Shown here: positions 17,267 to 27,727 of the stretch, one piece after another
How the letters are laid out: every line of letters begins with the position of its first letter
How positions within the stretch are numbered: the first letter of the stretch is position 1
NCBI RefSeq assembly: GCF_019042245.1
Contig: NZ_JAHQCX010000005.1
Location: forward strand, 308,959 to 372,958
Direction of reading: 5' to 3'
Source of the DNA: Diplocloster modestus
Lineage (GTDB): Bacteria > Bacillota > Clostridia > Lachnospirales > Lachnospiraceae
DNA: 64,000 nucleotides
The notes under the pieces: generated by a model
Seen by the model: the letters and a program-made list of their open reading frames with translations, nothing else
The model's database searches: none
What the model was told of the DNA's origin: nothing
Made by a program: the position numbers and the translations under genes

Positions 17267-18598
17267 TTACTTGGCCATATTCGCAAACTTCGTGTACTGG
17301 GGCAGCCAGGCCAGATTTACCGTGCCGATCGGGCCGTTTCTTTGTTTGGCTATAATAATCTCCGCCATGTTGGGCGTTTCCGTGTCTTTGTTATAATAGT
17401 CGTCACGGTAAATGAACATGACGACGTCGGCGTCCTGCTCGATGGCCCCGGACTCACGCAAATCGGAGAGCATCGGCCTGTGGTCCGGCCGCTGTTCCAC
17501 AGCCCGGCTTAACTGGGAGAGGGCGATGAGCGGTACATTCAGCTCCCTGGCCAGCTTCTTTAAGGATCGGGATATATCGGAGATCTCCTGCTGGCGGGAA
17601 TCGGTGCCGCGTCCGCTTCCGGACATTAACTGCAGGTAGTCGATGATAATCAGTCCTAGGTCCTGCTCCAGTTTAAATTTCCGGCATTTGCTTCGCAGCT
17701 CGGCGATTGTAATACCGGGAGTGTCATCGATCATCAGTTTTGACTTTCCGATCACATCCACGCCTTCGATTAATTTCTCCCAGTCCGCATCGGACAGGTT
17801 ACCGGTACGGATCGACTGGGAATCCACCCTGGATTCCAGGGCGAACAAACGGTTTACCAGCTGCTCCCGGGACATCTCAAGGCTGAAGATCGCAGTAGGT
17901 ACGTTAGCCCGGAAGGCGACGTGCTGGGCGATATTCAGGACAAAAGCGGTTTTTCCCATGGAAGGACGGGCCGCCACCAGAATCAGGTCGGAGTTCTGGA
18001 GGCCGGACATCTTATAATCCAGATCCAGGAATCCGGTGGGAATACCGGTTACGGTTCCCTTTGTCTTGGAAGCCAGATTGATCTTCTCCAGCGCATCCAG
18101 TACCACCTGGCGGATCGGTACGAAGTCTCCGGAGTTCCGGGTCTGCAAAAGCTCAAATATCTTCTTCTCCGTGTCCTCCATGATGTCTTCCACTTTATCT
18201 TTGGCCAGAAAGCAGGCGTTGGTGATTTCTTCCGTGGTCTTGATCATCCGGCGGAGCAAGGATTTTTCACTGACGATATTGGCGTAGTATTTGACATTGG
18301 CCGAAGTGGGCACTGCTGTGATCAGATCCCTGACGAATTCCAGGCTGCTGACCTCCGGCGGCACATCTTTGGCTTTTAAGCGGTCCTGTAAGGTGACCAG
18401 GTCCACCGGTTTTCCTTCATTGTACAGCTCCACCATTGTTTCAAAGAGGATTCCGTATTGGCTCTGATAGAAATCGTCACCGCATATCAATTCCGATGCG
18501 ATGACGATAGCTTCTTTGTCCATAATCATAGAGCCGATAACCGACTGCTCTGCCTCGATGCTGTGGGGCGGTACTCTTTTTATGAGTGCTTCATCCAT
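17267..18598 (-). CDS. dnaB: replicative DNA helicase DnaB
   Basis: The 443-residue protein has the N-terminal DnaB domain (HSIEAEQSVIGSMIMD) and a RecA-like C-terminal domain with Walker A ARPSMGKTAF, Walker B LIIIDYLQLM and a QEISDISRSLKKLA block. It unwinds DNA ahead of the replication fork as a hexamer. It lies 13 bases after rplI, the conserved gdpP-rplI-dnaB order of Firmicutes. Length is normal. Confidence 0.97.
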   Translation of the reverse strand: MDEALIKRVPPHSIEAEQSVIGSMIMDKEAIVIASELICGDDFYQSQYGILFETMVELYNEGKPVDLVTLQDRLKAKDVPPEVSSLEFVRDLITAVPTSANVKYYANIVSEKSLLRRMIKTTEEITNACFLAKDKVEDIMEDTEKKIFELLQTRNSGDFVPIRQVVLDALEKINLASKTKGTVTGIPTGFLDLDYKMSGLQNSDLILVAARPSMGKTAFVLNIAQHVAFRANVPTAIFSLEMSREQLVNRLFALESRVDSQSIRTGNLSDADWEKLIEGVDVIGKSKLMIDDTPGITIAELRSKCRKFKLEQDLGLIIIDYLQLMSGSGRGTDSRQQEISDISRSLKKLARELNVPLIALSQLSRAVEQRPDHRPMLSDLRESGAIEQDADVVMFIYRDDYYNKDTETPNMAEIIIAKQRNGPIGTVNLAWLPQYTKFANMAK

Positions 18599-18611
18599 AA
18601 AAGGATTCCTC

Positions 18612-19058
18612 CTAAGCTTCTTCCACGATCACTTTCAACTCAGCGGTTACTTTCGGATGCAGCTTGATGGGCACTCCGTGGGTGCCGATGGTCTTGATCG
18701 GATTCGGCAGCTGCATCTTTTTCTTGTCAATATCCAGTCCGATCTGTTCTTTGGCGGCCTGCGCGATCTCTTTGGAGGAGACGCTTCCAAAAGTCTTTCC
18801 GCCTTCTCCTGTCTTAACGGAAAGCTTAATCTGTGCTTTTTCGATCTGGGCCTTCAAAAGCACCGCTTCATCATATATCTCCTGCGCCTGCTTTTCCTCG
18901 TGGGCTTTCTGTAATTTCAGATCATTCATATTTTTTGTAGTGGCTTCCACACCCAGTTTTTTCGGCAAAATAAAATTCCGGGCGTAGCCGTCATTGACAT
19001 TGACCGTGTCGCCTTTCTTTCCCAGTGACTTTACATCCTGCAATAAAATTACTTTCAT
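18612..19058 (-). CDS. rplI: 50S ribosomal protein L9
   Basis: The 148-residue protein begins [17 protein letters not shown] and has the glycine-rich loop [15 protein letters not shown] that binds 23S rRNA, a central helix and a C-terminal domain. Its ATG directly abuts the TAG stop of gdpP, suggesting translational coupling. Confidence 0.97.
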   Translation of the reverse strand: MKVILLQDVKSLGKKGDTVNVNDGYARNFILPKKLGVEATTKNMNDLKLQKAHEEKQAQEIYDEAVLLKAQIEKAQIKLSVKTGEGGKTFGSVSSKEIAQAAKEQIGLDIDKKKMQLPNPIKTIGTHGVPIKLHPKVTAELKVIVEEA

Positions 19059-21107
19059 CTATAACGCTCCTTCTTCTATCATTTGATCCAGTGTATTTTT
19101 CAGATATTCGATCGCCTGCTCCATCGTATAACCTGTAAGCTGCGCGCCTGCGATGTTCATATGGCCGCCGCCTCCAAGCCTCTCCATGATCAGCTGGACA
19201 TTCACTTCATCTATGGACCGGGCACTTAAGTAAATCTTGTTGTTATATTCCGTCAGCACAAAGGACGCCTTGATTCCTATGATGTTCAGCAGCTCATTGG
19301 CCGCCTGCGCTCCTACGATGGTAGGACTTTCTATGTTTTCATTGGGACACACGGCGATCGCAAAGGCATCCCGGTAAACCTGGGAATGACGCACCGCTTC
19401 CGCCCTGGCCTTATAAGCCCCCATATCATTCCGGAACAGCTTGCGCACTCTGGTGACATCCGCTCCGCAGCGTCTTAAGAATGCCGCTGCTTCAAAGGTA
19501 CGCACACCTGTCTTGCTCATAAAGTTATTCGTGTCAATGATAATACCCGCATAAATGCAGTCCGCTTCCAGATTCTTAATCTTAATCCCCTCTTCAAAAT
19601 ACTGAAGGATCTCAGCTACCATCTCACAGGTAGAGGAAGCATACGGTTCGATGTACGACAGGATCGCATTGGAAATCACCTCAGCTCCCTGCCGGTGGTG
19701 ATCCAATACGGCGATGGTCTTAGTCATATTCAGCAGGCGCGGGCACTCCGTAAAGCTGGGTTTATTCGTGTCCACCACCACTAACACTGTATTATTATCA
19801 ACCAGCTCCTCGGCACGCTCGCCGGGGACAAACATATCCTCTTCATATTCCGTAGGATTTACGATAAATCCTTCCATCATGGGGCGGATGGAAGTAGTCA
19901 CTTCGTTGATAACAATGTAAGCGCGCTTGTTGAGCACCCTGGCCGCACGATAGATACCCACAGCAGCGCCGAAGGAGTCCACATCCGTGATCTGATGACC
20001 CATAATGACCACCTTATCCTTGCTCTCCATAACCTCCCGGAGGGCATGGGCCTTCACTCTGGCCTTGACACGGGTACTCTTCTCCACCTGCTTGGTCTTT
20101 CCTCCGTAATACTCTAACTTCTCGCCCTTTTTCACCACGGCCTGATCTCCGCCGCGGCCCAGGGCCAGATCTATGGCAATACGGGCATACTCATAATTTT
20201 TGTTGTAACTCTCGCCATCCATACCAAGGCCGATACTCAGCGTAATGGCCATTTCATTCCCAATATTTACCGTCTTTACCTCATCCAGCAGATCAAACTT
20301 ATTCTCCTGGAGCTGGGCTACATATTTGTGTTTGAAAACCACGAAATATTTATCCTTCTCCAGCTTTTTCACCAGTCCGTCATAGCCTGAAAAATACTTA
20401 TTCACCCGCCGGTCCACCAATGCGATCAGCAATGACCTTCTGACTTCCTCCACGCTCTCCAGCGCTTCCTCAAAATTATCAATGTAGATCAGGCCGCACA
20501 CCAGTCTCTGTTCCTCATTTTCCTGAATATAGCGGTTGATCTCGGTCTCGTCATAGAGATACAGGGCGACCAGGTAACCCTCATAATCCGGCGCATCCAC
20601 CAGCGTATTGGACTCGGCCATCTCTTCCATTCCCACGTATTTTAAATCTGCCCGGAAATCCCTTTCCTCCAGATGCACGTGCATGGTTTTCATCTCATCC
20701 TGAACCGGAAGCTGCTGCTGTGTAATCTCCGAAAATATATTCGTTACAGACCTCCGGTAGGTCCGCTCCCTCTCCGTCACTTCGCTGAAGGCGTGATTCA
20801 TCCAGATGACCTTCCCCTTCTCATCCAGAAGCGCATAGGGGATCGCCAGCTCTTTTAACAGTTTCTTCTGAACCTGTCCGTACTGGGTGGCAAATGAAAT
20901 AAGTTCATTGACGATCAACGGCTTGTTGTATATATAGAGGATGAATACGACCAGAACATAGACGATAACAAAAGCCGTCATCAACGCGCCGGCCCGCAGA
21001 TCGATCACATAGATCCATATATTCATCAGTACAAGCAAAATCGTCAGCAGTAACGGCCATCGCATATAGGATTTCAATTGTCCCTTTAATCGGATTTTCT
21101 CGTTCAT
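19059..21107 (-). CDS. gdpP: cyclic-di-AMP phosphodiesterase GdpP
   Basis: The 682-residue membrane protein has two N-terminal membrane segments (about residues 15-60), a PAS-like domain, a degenerate GGDEF domain, and a DHH/DHHA1 phosphodiesterase module with MGHQITDVDSFGAA, VVVDTNKP and VLDHHRQG metal-binding motifs. It hydrolyses cyclic di-AMP and so affects potassium and osmotic homeostasis. The ATG at 21107 is preferred because TAGGAGAAACAGC precedes it; the frame from 21185 has no such site. Confidence 0.95.
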   Translation of the reverse strand: MNEKIRLKGQLKSYMRWPLLLTILLVLMNIWIYVIDLRAGALMTAFVIVYVLVVFILYIYNKPLIVNELISFATQYGQVQKKLLKELAIPYALLDEKGKVIWMNHAFSEVTERERTYRRSVTNIFSEITQQQLPVQDEMKTMHVHLEERDFRADLKYVGMEEMAESNTLVDAPDYEGYLVALYLYDETEINRYIQENEEQRLVCGLIYIDNFEEALESVEEVRRSLLIALVDRRVNKYFSGYDGLVKKLEKDKYFVVFKHKYVAQLQENKFDLLDEVKTVNIGNEMAITLSIGLGMDGESYNKNYEYARIAIDLALGRGGDQAVVKKGEKLEYYGGKTKQVEKSTRVKARVKAHALREVMESKDKVVIMGHQITDVDSFGAAVGIYRAARVLNKRAYIVINEVTTSIRPMMEGFIVNPTEYEEDMFVPGERAEELVDNNTVLVVVDTNKPSFTECPRLLNMTKTIAVLDHHRQGAEVISNAILSYIEPYASSTCEMVAEILQYFEEGIKIKNLEADCIYAGIIIDTNNFMSKTGVRTFEAAAFLRRCGADVTRVRKLFRNDMGAYKARAEAVRHSQVYRDAFAIAVCPNENIESPTIVGAQAANELLNIIGIKASFVLTEYNNKIYLSARSIDEVNVQLIMERLGGGGHMNIAGAQLTGYTMEQAIEYLKNTLDQMIEEGAL

Positions 21108-21271
21108 GCTGTTTCTCCTATAAAACACAGGCGGATCTTCTAATAACCTCCGCCATCCATATATATAATATTCATCAGTCTGCACAATGCGAATTCTGAT
21201 AAACTGTATTATATCATTTTTTGAAAGATTATGGAACCCTTAAGATTTTCTTTAGCCGCCTTAAGGTTTAA

Positions 21272-21524
21272 GAGGGGGCTGGCACCTTTCGGCAGTAAAG
21301 CAGAACATTCAGGCAGCTGCATTGAGAAAGGGGCCTGTCCCCGGATGTTGGTCTGCTCTAGGGAAAAAGACGCCTGTTTCCCGGGATATTGGTCTGCGCG
21401 AGAGATAATAACGCCTGTTTCCCCGAATGTGGGACGATTCCAGTCGGCATCCGGGGACAGGCCCTTTTCTCCACGCAGTTGCCCGAAGGCTTCGCCTTGC
21501 TGCCGAAAAGTGCCAGTCCCCTCC
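21272..21524. repeat. long inverted repeat, GGGACAGG family copy 2, with internal tandem repeat
   Basis: Arms 21272-21349 and 21450-21524 share GAGGGGACTGGCAC-type ends and GGGCCTGTCCCCGGATG inner ends. The 100-base centre carries further copies of GCCTGTTTCCC with GATATTGGTCTGC at a period near 39-41 bases, so the inner motif occurs three times in tandem. It lies between gdpP and rpsR. The reading frames that cross it are by-products of the repeat. Confidence 0.8.
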
Positions 21525-21572
21525 CATAATGCCGGCTCAAAAAAGGGCCGCCCTTCGGGCAGCCCATTATTT

Positions 21573-21836
21573 TTAATCAACCGTATACGGCATCAAAGCG
21601 ATATGTCTTGCTCTCTTGATCGCAACAGTCAGAGCACGCTGATGTTTTGCACAGTTGCCGGTAATTCTTCTGGGAAGAATTTTACCTCTTTCAGAGACAT
21701 ATCTTTTTAATTTGTTTATATCCTTGTAATCGATCTCGTTGTTCTCTTTACCACAGAACACGCAGACTTTTTTTCTTCTGCGGCCGCCGCGTCTCTTCAT
21801 CGGACCGCCCTGGCCATCAGGTCTGTTATATGCCAT
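21573..21836 (-). CDS. rpsR: 30S ribosomal protein S18
   Basis: The 87-residue protein has the S18 core [19 protein letters not shown] and [22 protein letters not shown]. The N-terminal extension holds a [10 protein letters not shown] segment with two Cys, as in zinc-binding S18 variants. It is the last gene of rpsF-ssb-rpsR and pairs with S6 on the ribosome platform. Confidence 0.96.
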   Translation of the reverse strand: MAYNRPDGQGGPMKRRGGRRRKKVCVFCGKENNEIDYKDINKLKRYVSERGKILPRRITGNCAKHQRALTVAIKRARHIALMPYTVD

Positions 21837-21877
21837 TTTTCATTACCTCCTATCAGATTAAAAACCGCTCAATTTCA

Positions 21878-22333
21878 TTAGTTAAACGGCAGCTCCTCAT
21901 CAATTCCATCCGGAATATTCATGAAGCCGTCACCAACCGCCTGGCTGGGTTCGGGTCTGCCCCCATCCTGAAATCCACCTGCTTGAAAGCCCCCTGCATT
22001 ATTTGCACTGGAGTTTTTGCTTTCGGCGAATTCAATGTCGTCCGCAATGATCTGTACGGAGTAAACTTTTTCACCGTTTCTGTTCGTATAATTGTCGTTC
22101 TGAACCCGGCCGCTTAACAGCATACGCATTCCTTTATGGAAATAACGCTCTACGAACTCGGCCTGTTTGCCGAATGCAGTACAATTAAAGAAATCCGTAT
22201 CGGTATCGCTGTTACGGTTGAACCGGCGGCTGACAGCCAGTGAAAATCTGGCGATCGCCATGGAGTTTTCTCCACCGGAATACCGAACTTCAGGATCTCT
22301 GGTTAAATTCCCCATTAAAATAACTTTGTTCAT
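21878..22333 (-). CDS. ssb: single-stranded DNA-binding protein
   Basis: The 151-residue protein has an OB fold (MNKVILMGNLTRDPEVRY, FFNCTAFGKQAEFV), a flexible Gly/Asn/Gln-rich tail and the acidic C-terminal tip DEELPFN that recruits replication partners. It lies between rpsF and rpsR in the usual order. Confidence 0.97.
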   Translation of the reverse strand: MNKVILMGNLTRDPEVRYSGGENSMAIARFSLAVSRRFNRNSDTDTDFFNCTAFGKQAEFVERYFHKGMRMLLSGRVQNDNYTNRNGEKVYSVQIIADDIEFAESKNSSANNAGGFQAGGFQDGGRPEPSQAVGDGFMNIPDGIDEELPFN

Positions 22334-22363
22334 ACTGACTCCTCCTATATGTGCACAGTCGTC

Positions 22364-22651
22364 TTACTCACCCTGTTTTACGCACAAATAGCGGATTACA
22401 TTTTCCATGATCCGGATACGTCTCTCGATCTCTGCCGGAGCATCAGAATCCGCCTCAAACTGGATAAAGTAATAGAAGCCTTCTCTCATCTTCTGGATCT
22501 CATAGGCCAGTCTCTTCTTGCCCCATTCATCCACTTTGGTAATGGTGCCGCCGAAGCGTTCTACGTACCCTTTGATCTTTTCGATGGTAGCGACTCTCTC
22601 TTCGTCTTCAATCTTTGCAGTTAAGACGACTGCCAATTCGTACTTGTTCAT
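22364..22651 (-). CDS. rpsF: 30S ribosomal protein S6
   Basis: The 95-residue protein has the typical N-terminal NKYELAVVLTAKIEDEER and the central DEWGKKRLAYEIQKMREGFYYFI that contacts S18. AAGGAGGTG precedes the start. It leads the rpsF-ssb-rpsR operon. Confidence 0.96.
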   Translation of the reverse strand: MNKYELAVVLTAKIEDEERVATIEKIKGYVERFGGTITKVDEWGKKRLAYEIQKMREGFYYFIQFEADSDAPAEIERRIRIMENVIRYLCVKQGE

Positions 22652-22760
22652 GTGTTCTTACACCTCCTTATGGTCTTTGGCTCCCTGTCAGAGCAGGGAA
22701 CAAGGATTAAATCATCAGTTCCTTACGGAACGAATAATATATCACGAGCTACTATAATAG
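22652..22760 (-). promoter_or_regulatory. structured leader of rpsF operon, possible S6:S18 autoregulatory site
   Basis: The transcript leader contains GTTCC-GTAA-GGAAC and CCCTG-CTCTGA-CAGGG hairpins before the binding site. Many bacteria regulate this operon by S6:S18 binding to the leader; the consensus cannot be verified by eye, so the role is inference. Confidence 0.35.
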
Positions 22761-22778
22761 CACAGATTGTCCGTGATT

Positions 22779-22961
22779 TCAAGGTTTTTTGCGAAGATCT
22801 TTCGTGTTTTTTTCCACTATTTTCCTGGCGATCATGATCTGATGTCCGCATCCCATACATTTCAGCCGGAAATCCGCTCCCACCCGGAGAATTTCCCACT
22901 CCTGGCTGCCGCAGGGATGCTGCTTCTTCAGTTTTACGATATCTCCCACTTCGTAGTCCAT
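22779..22961 (-). CDS. DUF951 family protein, 60 residues
   Basis: The small protein starts MDYEVGDIVKLKKQHPCGSQEWEILRVGADF, followed by the zinc-knuckle-like CMGCGHQIMI, and ends in a basic tail. This is the DUF951 family found in Firmicutes, often close to ssb/rps genes; its function is not known to me. It directly abuts the sirtuin stop codon. Confidence 0.9.
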   Translation of the reverse strand: MDYEVGDIVKLKKQHPCGSQEWEILRVGADFRLKCMGCGHQIMIARKIVEKNTKDLRKKP

Positions 22962-23693
22962 CTATCTGCCTCCATGCGCCTGTATCTGACTCATAATCTC
23001 TCCGATGCTGCCCTGTACCAGCAGATCCGCCTTATCATCCATGCCGGTGGGCGCCTTATTGATCAGGACCAGCTTATCGCCCCTGTAATAATCGATGAGG
23101 CCGGCCGCCGGGTATACCACCAGAGACGTACCGCCGATGATCAGGATATCCGCTTTTTCTATATATTTTACCGCTTTCGAAAGGATCTTCTGATCCAGAC
23201 CCTCTTCATATAAAACAACATCCGGTTTAATCTTGCCGCCGCACTCACAATGGGGCACCCCCTCAGATTGTGTTACCGCCTCAACCGGATAGAACCGTCC
23301 GCAGCGGGAGCAGTAATTGCGCAGCACGCTGCCGTGCAGCTCCAGCACCTCCCTGCTGCCAGCCTTCTGGTGAAGGCCATCGATATTCTGGGTAATCACC
23401 GCCCGTAATTTTCCCGACTGCTCCAGTTCGGCCAGCTTCCTGTGGGCCTCATTTGGCATGGCATCCAGATAGAGCATCTTGTTCCGGTAGAACCGATAGA
23501 ATTCTTCCGGCTTTCTCTCATAAAATGTGCGGCTCAACATCGTTTCAGGCGGATAGTCATACTCCTGATGATAAAGACCGTCCACACTCCTGAAGTCGGG
23601 AATTCCGCTTTCGGTTGAGACCCCGGCGCCTCCGAAAAATACGATATTGTCACTGCTGTCGATCCACTCCTGCAATGTTTGGATAGTATCCAT
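22962..23693 (-). CDS. cobB: NAD-dependent protein deacylase, sirtuin
   Basis: The 243-residue protein has the NAD-binding GAGVSTESGIPDFRS motif, catalytic His in TQNIDGLHQKAG, and four zinc Cys in YCSRCG and HCECGG. It removes acyl groups from lysines using NAD. The ATG at 23693 follows AAGGAGGAAATC; the longer frame to 23759 lacks a site. Confidence 0.94.
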   Translation of the reverse strand: MDTIQTLQEWIDSSDNIVFFGGAGVSTESGIPDFRSVDGLYHQEYDYPPETMLSRTFYERKPEEFYRFYRNKMLYLDAMPNEAHRKLAELEQSGKLRAVITQNIDGLHQKAGSREVLELHGSVLRNYCSRCGRFYPVEAVTQSEGVPHCECGGKIKPDVVLYEEGLDQKILSKAVKYIEKADILIIGGTSLVVYPAAGLIDYYRGDKLVLINKAPTGMDDKADLLVQGSIGEIMSQIQAHGGR

Positions 23694-23803
23694 GATTTCC
23701 TCCTTGCGTGCGTTTTTCCGCACAAACGGATATCCCTTTTCCGGCGCCACGTCATGCATGCCCTTTGGTCGGTCCTGCAGAGCTGCCAGCCCTGCCGTTC
23801 CTG

Positions 23804-24679
23804 CTACAGCCTCTTAGCGTGAACCACAAAACGCACTTCCTTGTCTTTTGTACAGGTGGACAGGCTGACAATTTTATCATCCGATGTCACAGCCACACCG
23901 GTATCATACAGAGATAAATCTTTGATCGTCTGAAGGTACGAAGCGTAACTTTCTTTGGAGCCAAATCCGTTGGTGTAGGTCTCGGACTCCGGCTCCGCCT
24001 CATGGCAGGAGAAGATCTGATACATGTAATCCCCCTGGGGCGTGTAGATCCAGAAGAACTGGTTCGCCTGATAATATGATGGGTCCTTATATTTTTTCAG
24101 CAGCCCGAACATGGAACCGTTTTTCATGTTATGTCCATAGATAAAGGTGTTATCATCCTGGAAATCGGAGTTGTTTGTATATTCCACAAAGATAGAGCCC
24201 ACACTGTTCCTGGTGTTTTTCACCGTATGGGTCAGGTAATAATCATTGTCTCCTGTCTGAACCACCGGATAATTAATATCAATATTTTCAAATTCAATCC
24301 AGCCCACGATATCTGAATTAATGGCCTTCAGCTCGTCAAAGCTGGCTCTTGAAATGGTCTCGGTCAGGGGCTTCTCTTCCCCCACATCCGCCGCGATCCC
24401 CCCGGAAGCTTCGATGGGTTTGGGTTCCGGCTCCTCTTTGGCAACAAACTGCTCCAGGTCTTTGTATTCGTCGCTTCCCTGTTTGTACCCCACGAATATG
24501 GAGACCAGCTGCCAGGCGGCAAACAAAAATACCAGCACAGAGACCGCAAGCACTACCTTGCTGGCGGCTGACCACCCTTTGCTGCCCTTCTTTTTGGGAG
24601 AAGGTTTTTGAGATTTATGCTCCTCTTCTCGTTTTTCTCTTACTTCCTTTATATCATCATCAAGATCCAGAATGTCCAT
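23804..24679 (-). CDS. srtB: class B sortase
   Basis: The 291-residue protein has a cytoplasmic basic head, one membrane segment (about 41-63) and an extracellular sortase domain. The catalytic triad is visible: His183 in IYGHNMK, Cys276 in SLSTCT and Arg283 in EVRFVVH. Class B sortases anchor surface proteins or assemble pili by cutting a sorting signal. No LPXTG/NPXTG substrate gene is in the window, so its client is elsewhere. A Glu/Pro-rich linker joins membrane segment and domain. Confidence 0.92.
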   Translation of the reverse strand: MDILDLDDDIKEVREKREEEHKSQKPSPKKKGSKGWSAASKVVLAVSVLVFLFAAWQLVSIFVGYKQGSDEYKDLEQFVAKEEPEPKPIEASGGIAADVGEEKPLTETISRASFDELKAINSDIVGWIEFENIDINYPVVQTGDNDYYLTHTVKNTRNSVGSIFVEYTNNSDFQDDNTFIYGHNMKNGSMFGLLKKYKDPSYYQANQFFWIYTPQGDYMYQIFSCHEAEPESETYTNGFGSKESYASYLQTIKDLSLYDTGVAVTSDDKIVSLSTCTKDKEVRFVVHAKRL

Positions 24680-24866
24680 AAGGCTCTCCTTTCCTGCCGT
24701 TACTCATTAGTTTCTATGCAGCCATGGTAAATCTTTTCTCATCAAATATACCACATCTTCTTCCATATTAAAATAGGTTACGGGCTACAATCTAGAATTT
24801 TCCAGGGGGGTGGATTCTCAGACGGAGGATATAAAAAAGGCCGGGATATGAGCGAAGCGAAGCTTT

Positions 24867-24926
24867 TTTTATTTCATAGGAGCACTTTTTCCTCTGAAAT
24901 AAAAAAACAGCCTGTGGATAGGCTGT
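24867..24926 (-). terminator. terminator pair downstream of tRNA-fMet
   Basis: On the minus strand ACAGCCT-ATCCAC-AGGCTGT is followed by a seven-T run (24901-24926), then a second stem with TTATTTCA and TGAAATAA arms (24867-24904). The rest of 24680-24866 shows no gene. Confidence 0.8.
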
Positions 24927-24933
24927 TTTGTAG

Positions 24934-25007
<74 letters not shown>

Positions 25008-25152
25008 TCACTTGATGCTTTATTAGTATAGTACGTTTCATTGGTAATGTCAAGTTTATATCTTTTGACAATATTTAATTGACCGCATATATCTTATTAT
25101 ATGCAAGAATTTCAGGAATTATTCCTGATTTTCTGCTTGTCAGAAAATACAT

Positions 25153-25245
25153 CAGGGACAGGCAAATTCAATCCCCCATTTATAAAATCCCTAGCGGTTA
25201 CGGGGGGGACCGCAGCTTAGCATTGATTTGTACCTGTCCCTTTTA
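25153..25245. repeat. small inverted repeat, GGGACAGG family relative
   Basis: CAGGGACAGGCAAATTCAAT near 25154 pairs with ATTGATTTGTACCTGTCCC near 25222, enclosing C- and G-runs that pair further in. It lies just after the hydratase stop codon and may serve as its terminator. Confidence 0.6.
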
Positions 25246-25248
25246 AGG

Positions 25249-27534
25249 TCAGCCCCTGTAATAATTGATCAGGCAGCCTTTGAGAATGATGCTCCTCTCG
25301 TCGTCGGTAAGCTCACCTAACTTTAATTCGAATTCTTTCAGGCCGCCGCTTACAACGTAGGCTTTTAGCTGTCCTTTCTTCCGCTCTATCACTTCACGGA
25401 TGCCGGGTATGAAGAGATAGTCTCCGTTTTTGAAGGGGAGATCGCCCTTTTCGATCAGGAAGGGCAGCATACCCCAGTTGATCAGGTTGGACCGGTATCT
25501 CTTGGTCGCGTATTCATTGGCGATATTGGCCCATCCGCCCAGTACTTTCTGGCAGGATGCCGCCTGTTCTCTGGCGGAGCCGTCACCGGGTTTTACGGCA
25601 AAGATGGTACTTCCAACACCGACATTTCCCTCGCCCACTTCAGGATATTGGGTGTGGATCGCTTCGAAGACGGGTTTTAGTTCTTCCAGCGCGTCCAGCG
25701 GACAGGTGCCGGCTTCGATGGCTTTTTGCGCCTTCTGGACTTCCTTGGCGCGCCCCACATAGGCGGGATCCTTTCTGGAAAGGGTAAACTCGGCCAGGCC
25801 CAGAGGGTTGGAACGGTAGGATGAGGTCTCGCCGGAGGGGATCAGTTCATCGGTTGTCGTTACCGGATCGTGGATTTCGGAAACCACTTTTAATACCATA
25901 TTTTCAGGCAGCGCAGACATGGCCGGCCAATCCTTGATGTTTGGGCCGAACTTGATCTCGACGGAGGGATCTGCCACTCCATGGCTGTCAAAGATTCTGT
26001 TTTTATAGATCGTCTTGTCAAAATGATATTTCGGCCCGCGGTATTCCACATCCAGCTCTGTTGCCGCAGTCAGGTAACCCTGATTCGCCGCCGTCGCTGC
26101 GATGGAACGGGCATCCATCAATGCTACGGAAGAGATCTGTCCGCTCTGCAGCTTGGACCCCTCTCTGTTGGGGAAATTACGGGTGGTATGACGAATGGAA
26201 AATCCGTTGTTGCAGGGCGTGTCGCCCGCTCCGAAGCAGGGACCGCAGAACGCAGTTTTCACGATGGCGCCGGTCTCCATCAGGTCGGCAATACAGCCGT
26301 TGCGCACCAGCTCCATATAGATCGGCGTGCTGGCCGGATATACACTCAGCGTAAATTCATCGGCTCCGGTACTTCTGCCGCGGACAATATCCGCCGCATC
26401 GCAGATATTTTCAAAGCCGCCGCCGGCGCATCCCGCAATGATTCCCTGATCCACATATAACTTCCCGTTCCGTACCTTATCCCTTAATTTAAACTCCACG
26501 GCACCGTCCAGACTTACCAGCGCCTTCTTCTCACATTCTTCCAGGATGTCCATCAGGTTGGCGTTTAATTCCTCTATCGTATAGGTATTACTGGGATGGA
26601 ACGGCATGGCGATCATGGGCTTCACCTGGCTGAGATCTACATAGACGCACCCATCATAGTATGTCACGGATCCGGGATTCAACTCCTTATACTCCTCCAC
26701 CCGTCCATGGATATCATAATACTCTTTTACCTTCTCATCCGTCTTCCAGATCGAAGACAGGCAGGTAGTTTCCGTCGTCATAACATCAATACCGATCCGG
26801 AAGTCCACACTCAGCTGATCCACACCGGGCCCGACGAATTCCATAACCTTGTTATTCACATAGCCGTTGCCAAACACTTCTCCGATAATAGCCAGCGCCA
26901 CGTCCTGGGGCCCAACACCTTTATTCGGTGTTCCCGTCAGATAAACTGCCACCACCCCCGGCATATTAATATCGTAAGTCTTATTCAAAAGCTGTTTCAC
27001 CAGCTCCGGTCCGCCTTCTCCCATAGCCATGGTGCCAAGCGCCCCATAACGGGTATGGCTGTCCGATCCCAGAATCATCTTTCCGCCGCCGGAAAGCATC
27101 TCCCGGGCATACTGATGGATAACCGCCTGGTGAGGGGGAACATAAACGCCGCCATATTTCTTAGCGCAGGTCAGACCAAACATGTGGTCATCCTCATTAA
27201 TCGTACCGCCCACCGCGCACAGGCTGTTATGGCAGTTGGTCAGCACATAAGGCACCGGAAATTTCTCAAGCCCGGAAGCCCTCGCCGTCTGAATGATTCC
27301 CACAAAAGTAATATCATGCGAAGTCAGCTTATCAAACTTAACCTGCAGCTTTTCCATATTTCCCGAAGTATTATGATCCTTCAGAATCCCATAAGCCATC
27401 GTTCTGGCAGCCGCCTCTTCCCTGGTCACCGACTGTCCATACTTATTCTGCAAAACCGCTGCGGCCTGCGGGCCATCCTCAACCAATTCGGTCCCATTTA
27501 CCAGATAAACACCGCTGTCATAAAGTTTTACCAT
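25249..27534 (-). CDS. aconitase-family hydratase, YbhJ-like
   Basis: The 761-residue protein has the aconitase iron-sulphur ligands: a Cys in [15 protein letters not shown] and the pair in [16 protein letters not shown], the swivel region near the C-terminus, and a catalytic-loop [12 protein letters not shown]. Its length and divergence resemble E. coli YbhJ rather than the TCA-cycle AcnA or AcnB, so the substrate is uncertain. It is monocistronic. The region 27535-27727 upstream is AT-rich and non-coding. Confidence 0.8.
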   Translation of the reverse strand: MVKLYDSGVYLVNGTELVEDGPQAAAVLQNKYGQSVTREEAAARTMAYGILKDHNTSGNMEKLQVKFDKLTSHDITFVGIIQTARASGLEKFPVPYVLTNCHNSLCAVGGTINEDDHMFGLTCAKKYGGVYVPPHQAVIHQYAREMLSGGGKMILGSDSHTRYGALGTMAMGEGGPELVKQLLNKTYDINMPGVVAVYLTGTPNKGVGPQDVALAIIGEVFGNGYVNNKVMEFVGPGVDQLSVDFRIGIDVMTTETTCLSSIWKTDEKVKEYYDIHGRVEEYKELNPGSVTYYDGCVYVDLSQVKPMIAMPFHPSNTYTIEELNANLMDILEECEKKALVSLDGAVEFKLRDKVRNGKLYVDQGIIAGCAGGGFENICDAADIVRGRSTGADEFTLSVYPASTPIYMELVRNGCIADLMETGAIVKTAFCGPCFGAGDTPCNNGFSIRHTTRNFPNREGSKLQSGQISSVALMDARSIAATAANQGYLTAATELDVEYRGPKYHFDKTIYKNRIFDSHGVADPSVEIKFGPNIKDWPAMSALPENMVLKVVSEIHDPVTTTDELIPSGETSSYRSNPLGLAEFTLSRKDPAYVGRAKEVQKAQKAIEAGTCPLDALEELKPVFEAIHTQYPEVGEGNVGVGSTIFAVKPGDGSAREQAASCQKVLGGWANIANEYATKRYRSNLINWGMLPFLIEKGDLPFKNGDYLFIPGIREVIERKKGQLKAYVVSGGLKEFELKLGELTDDERSIILKGCLINYYRG

Positions 27535-27727
27535 AAAAACATATCCTCCTTCAACACGTTAAAAAACGCTTATTTTCAAAATACAAAAACAAATCAAAAA
27601 TATATCCGCCCCTCCCAAATCCGGAAAAGCGGGCCTGAAAGCCATTTCGCCTCCACGACCATCTAACATTATACATCATTCTCCTATAAAACGCACCAAA
27701 AAAATAATCCCAGCCCCGCTAGTAAAC

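Noticed and set aside
21209..21580. Frames across repeat copy 2
   Set aside because: They repeat the same peptide because of the inverted and tandem repeats; no real gene.
26596..27666. 356-codon frame on the plus strand
   Set aside because: It is antisense to the aconitase-family hydratase; His/Ile-rich shadow sequence without domain.
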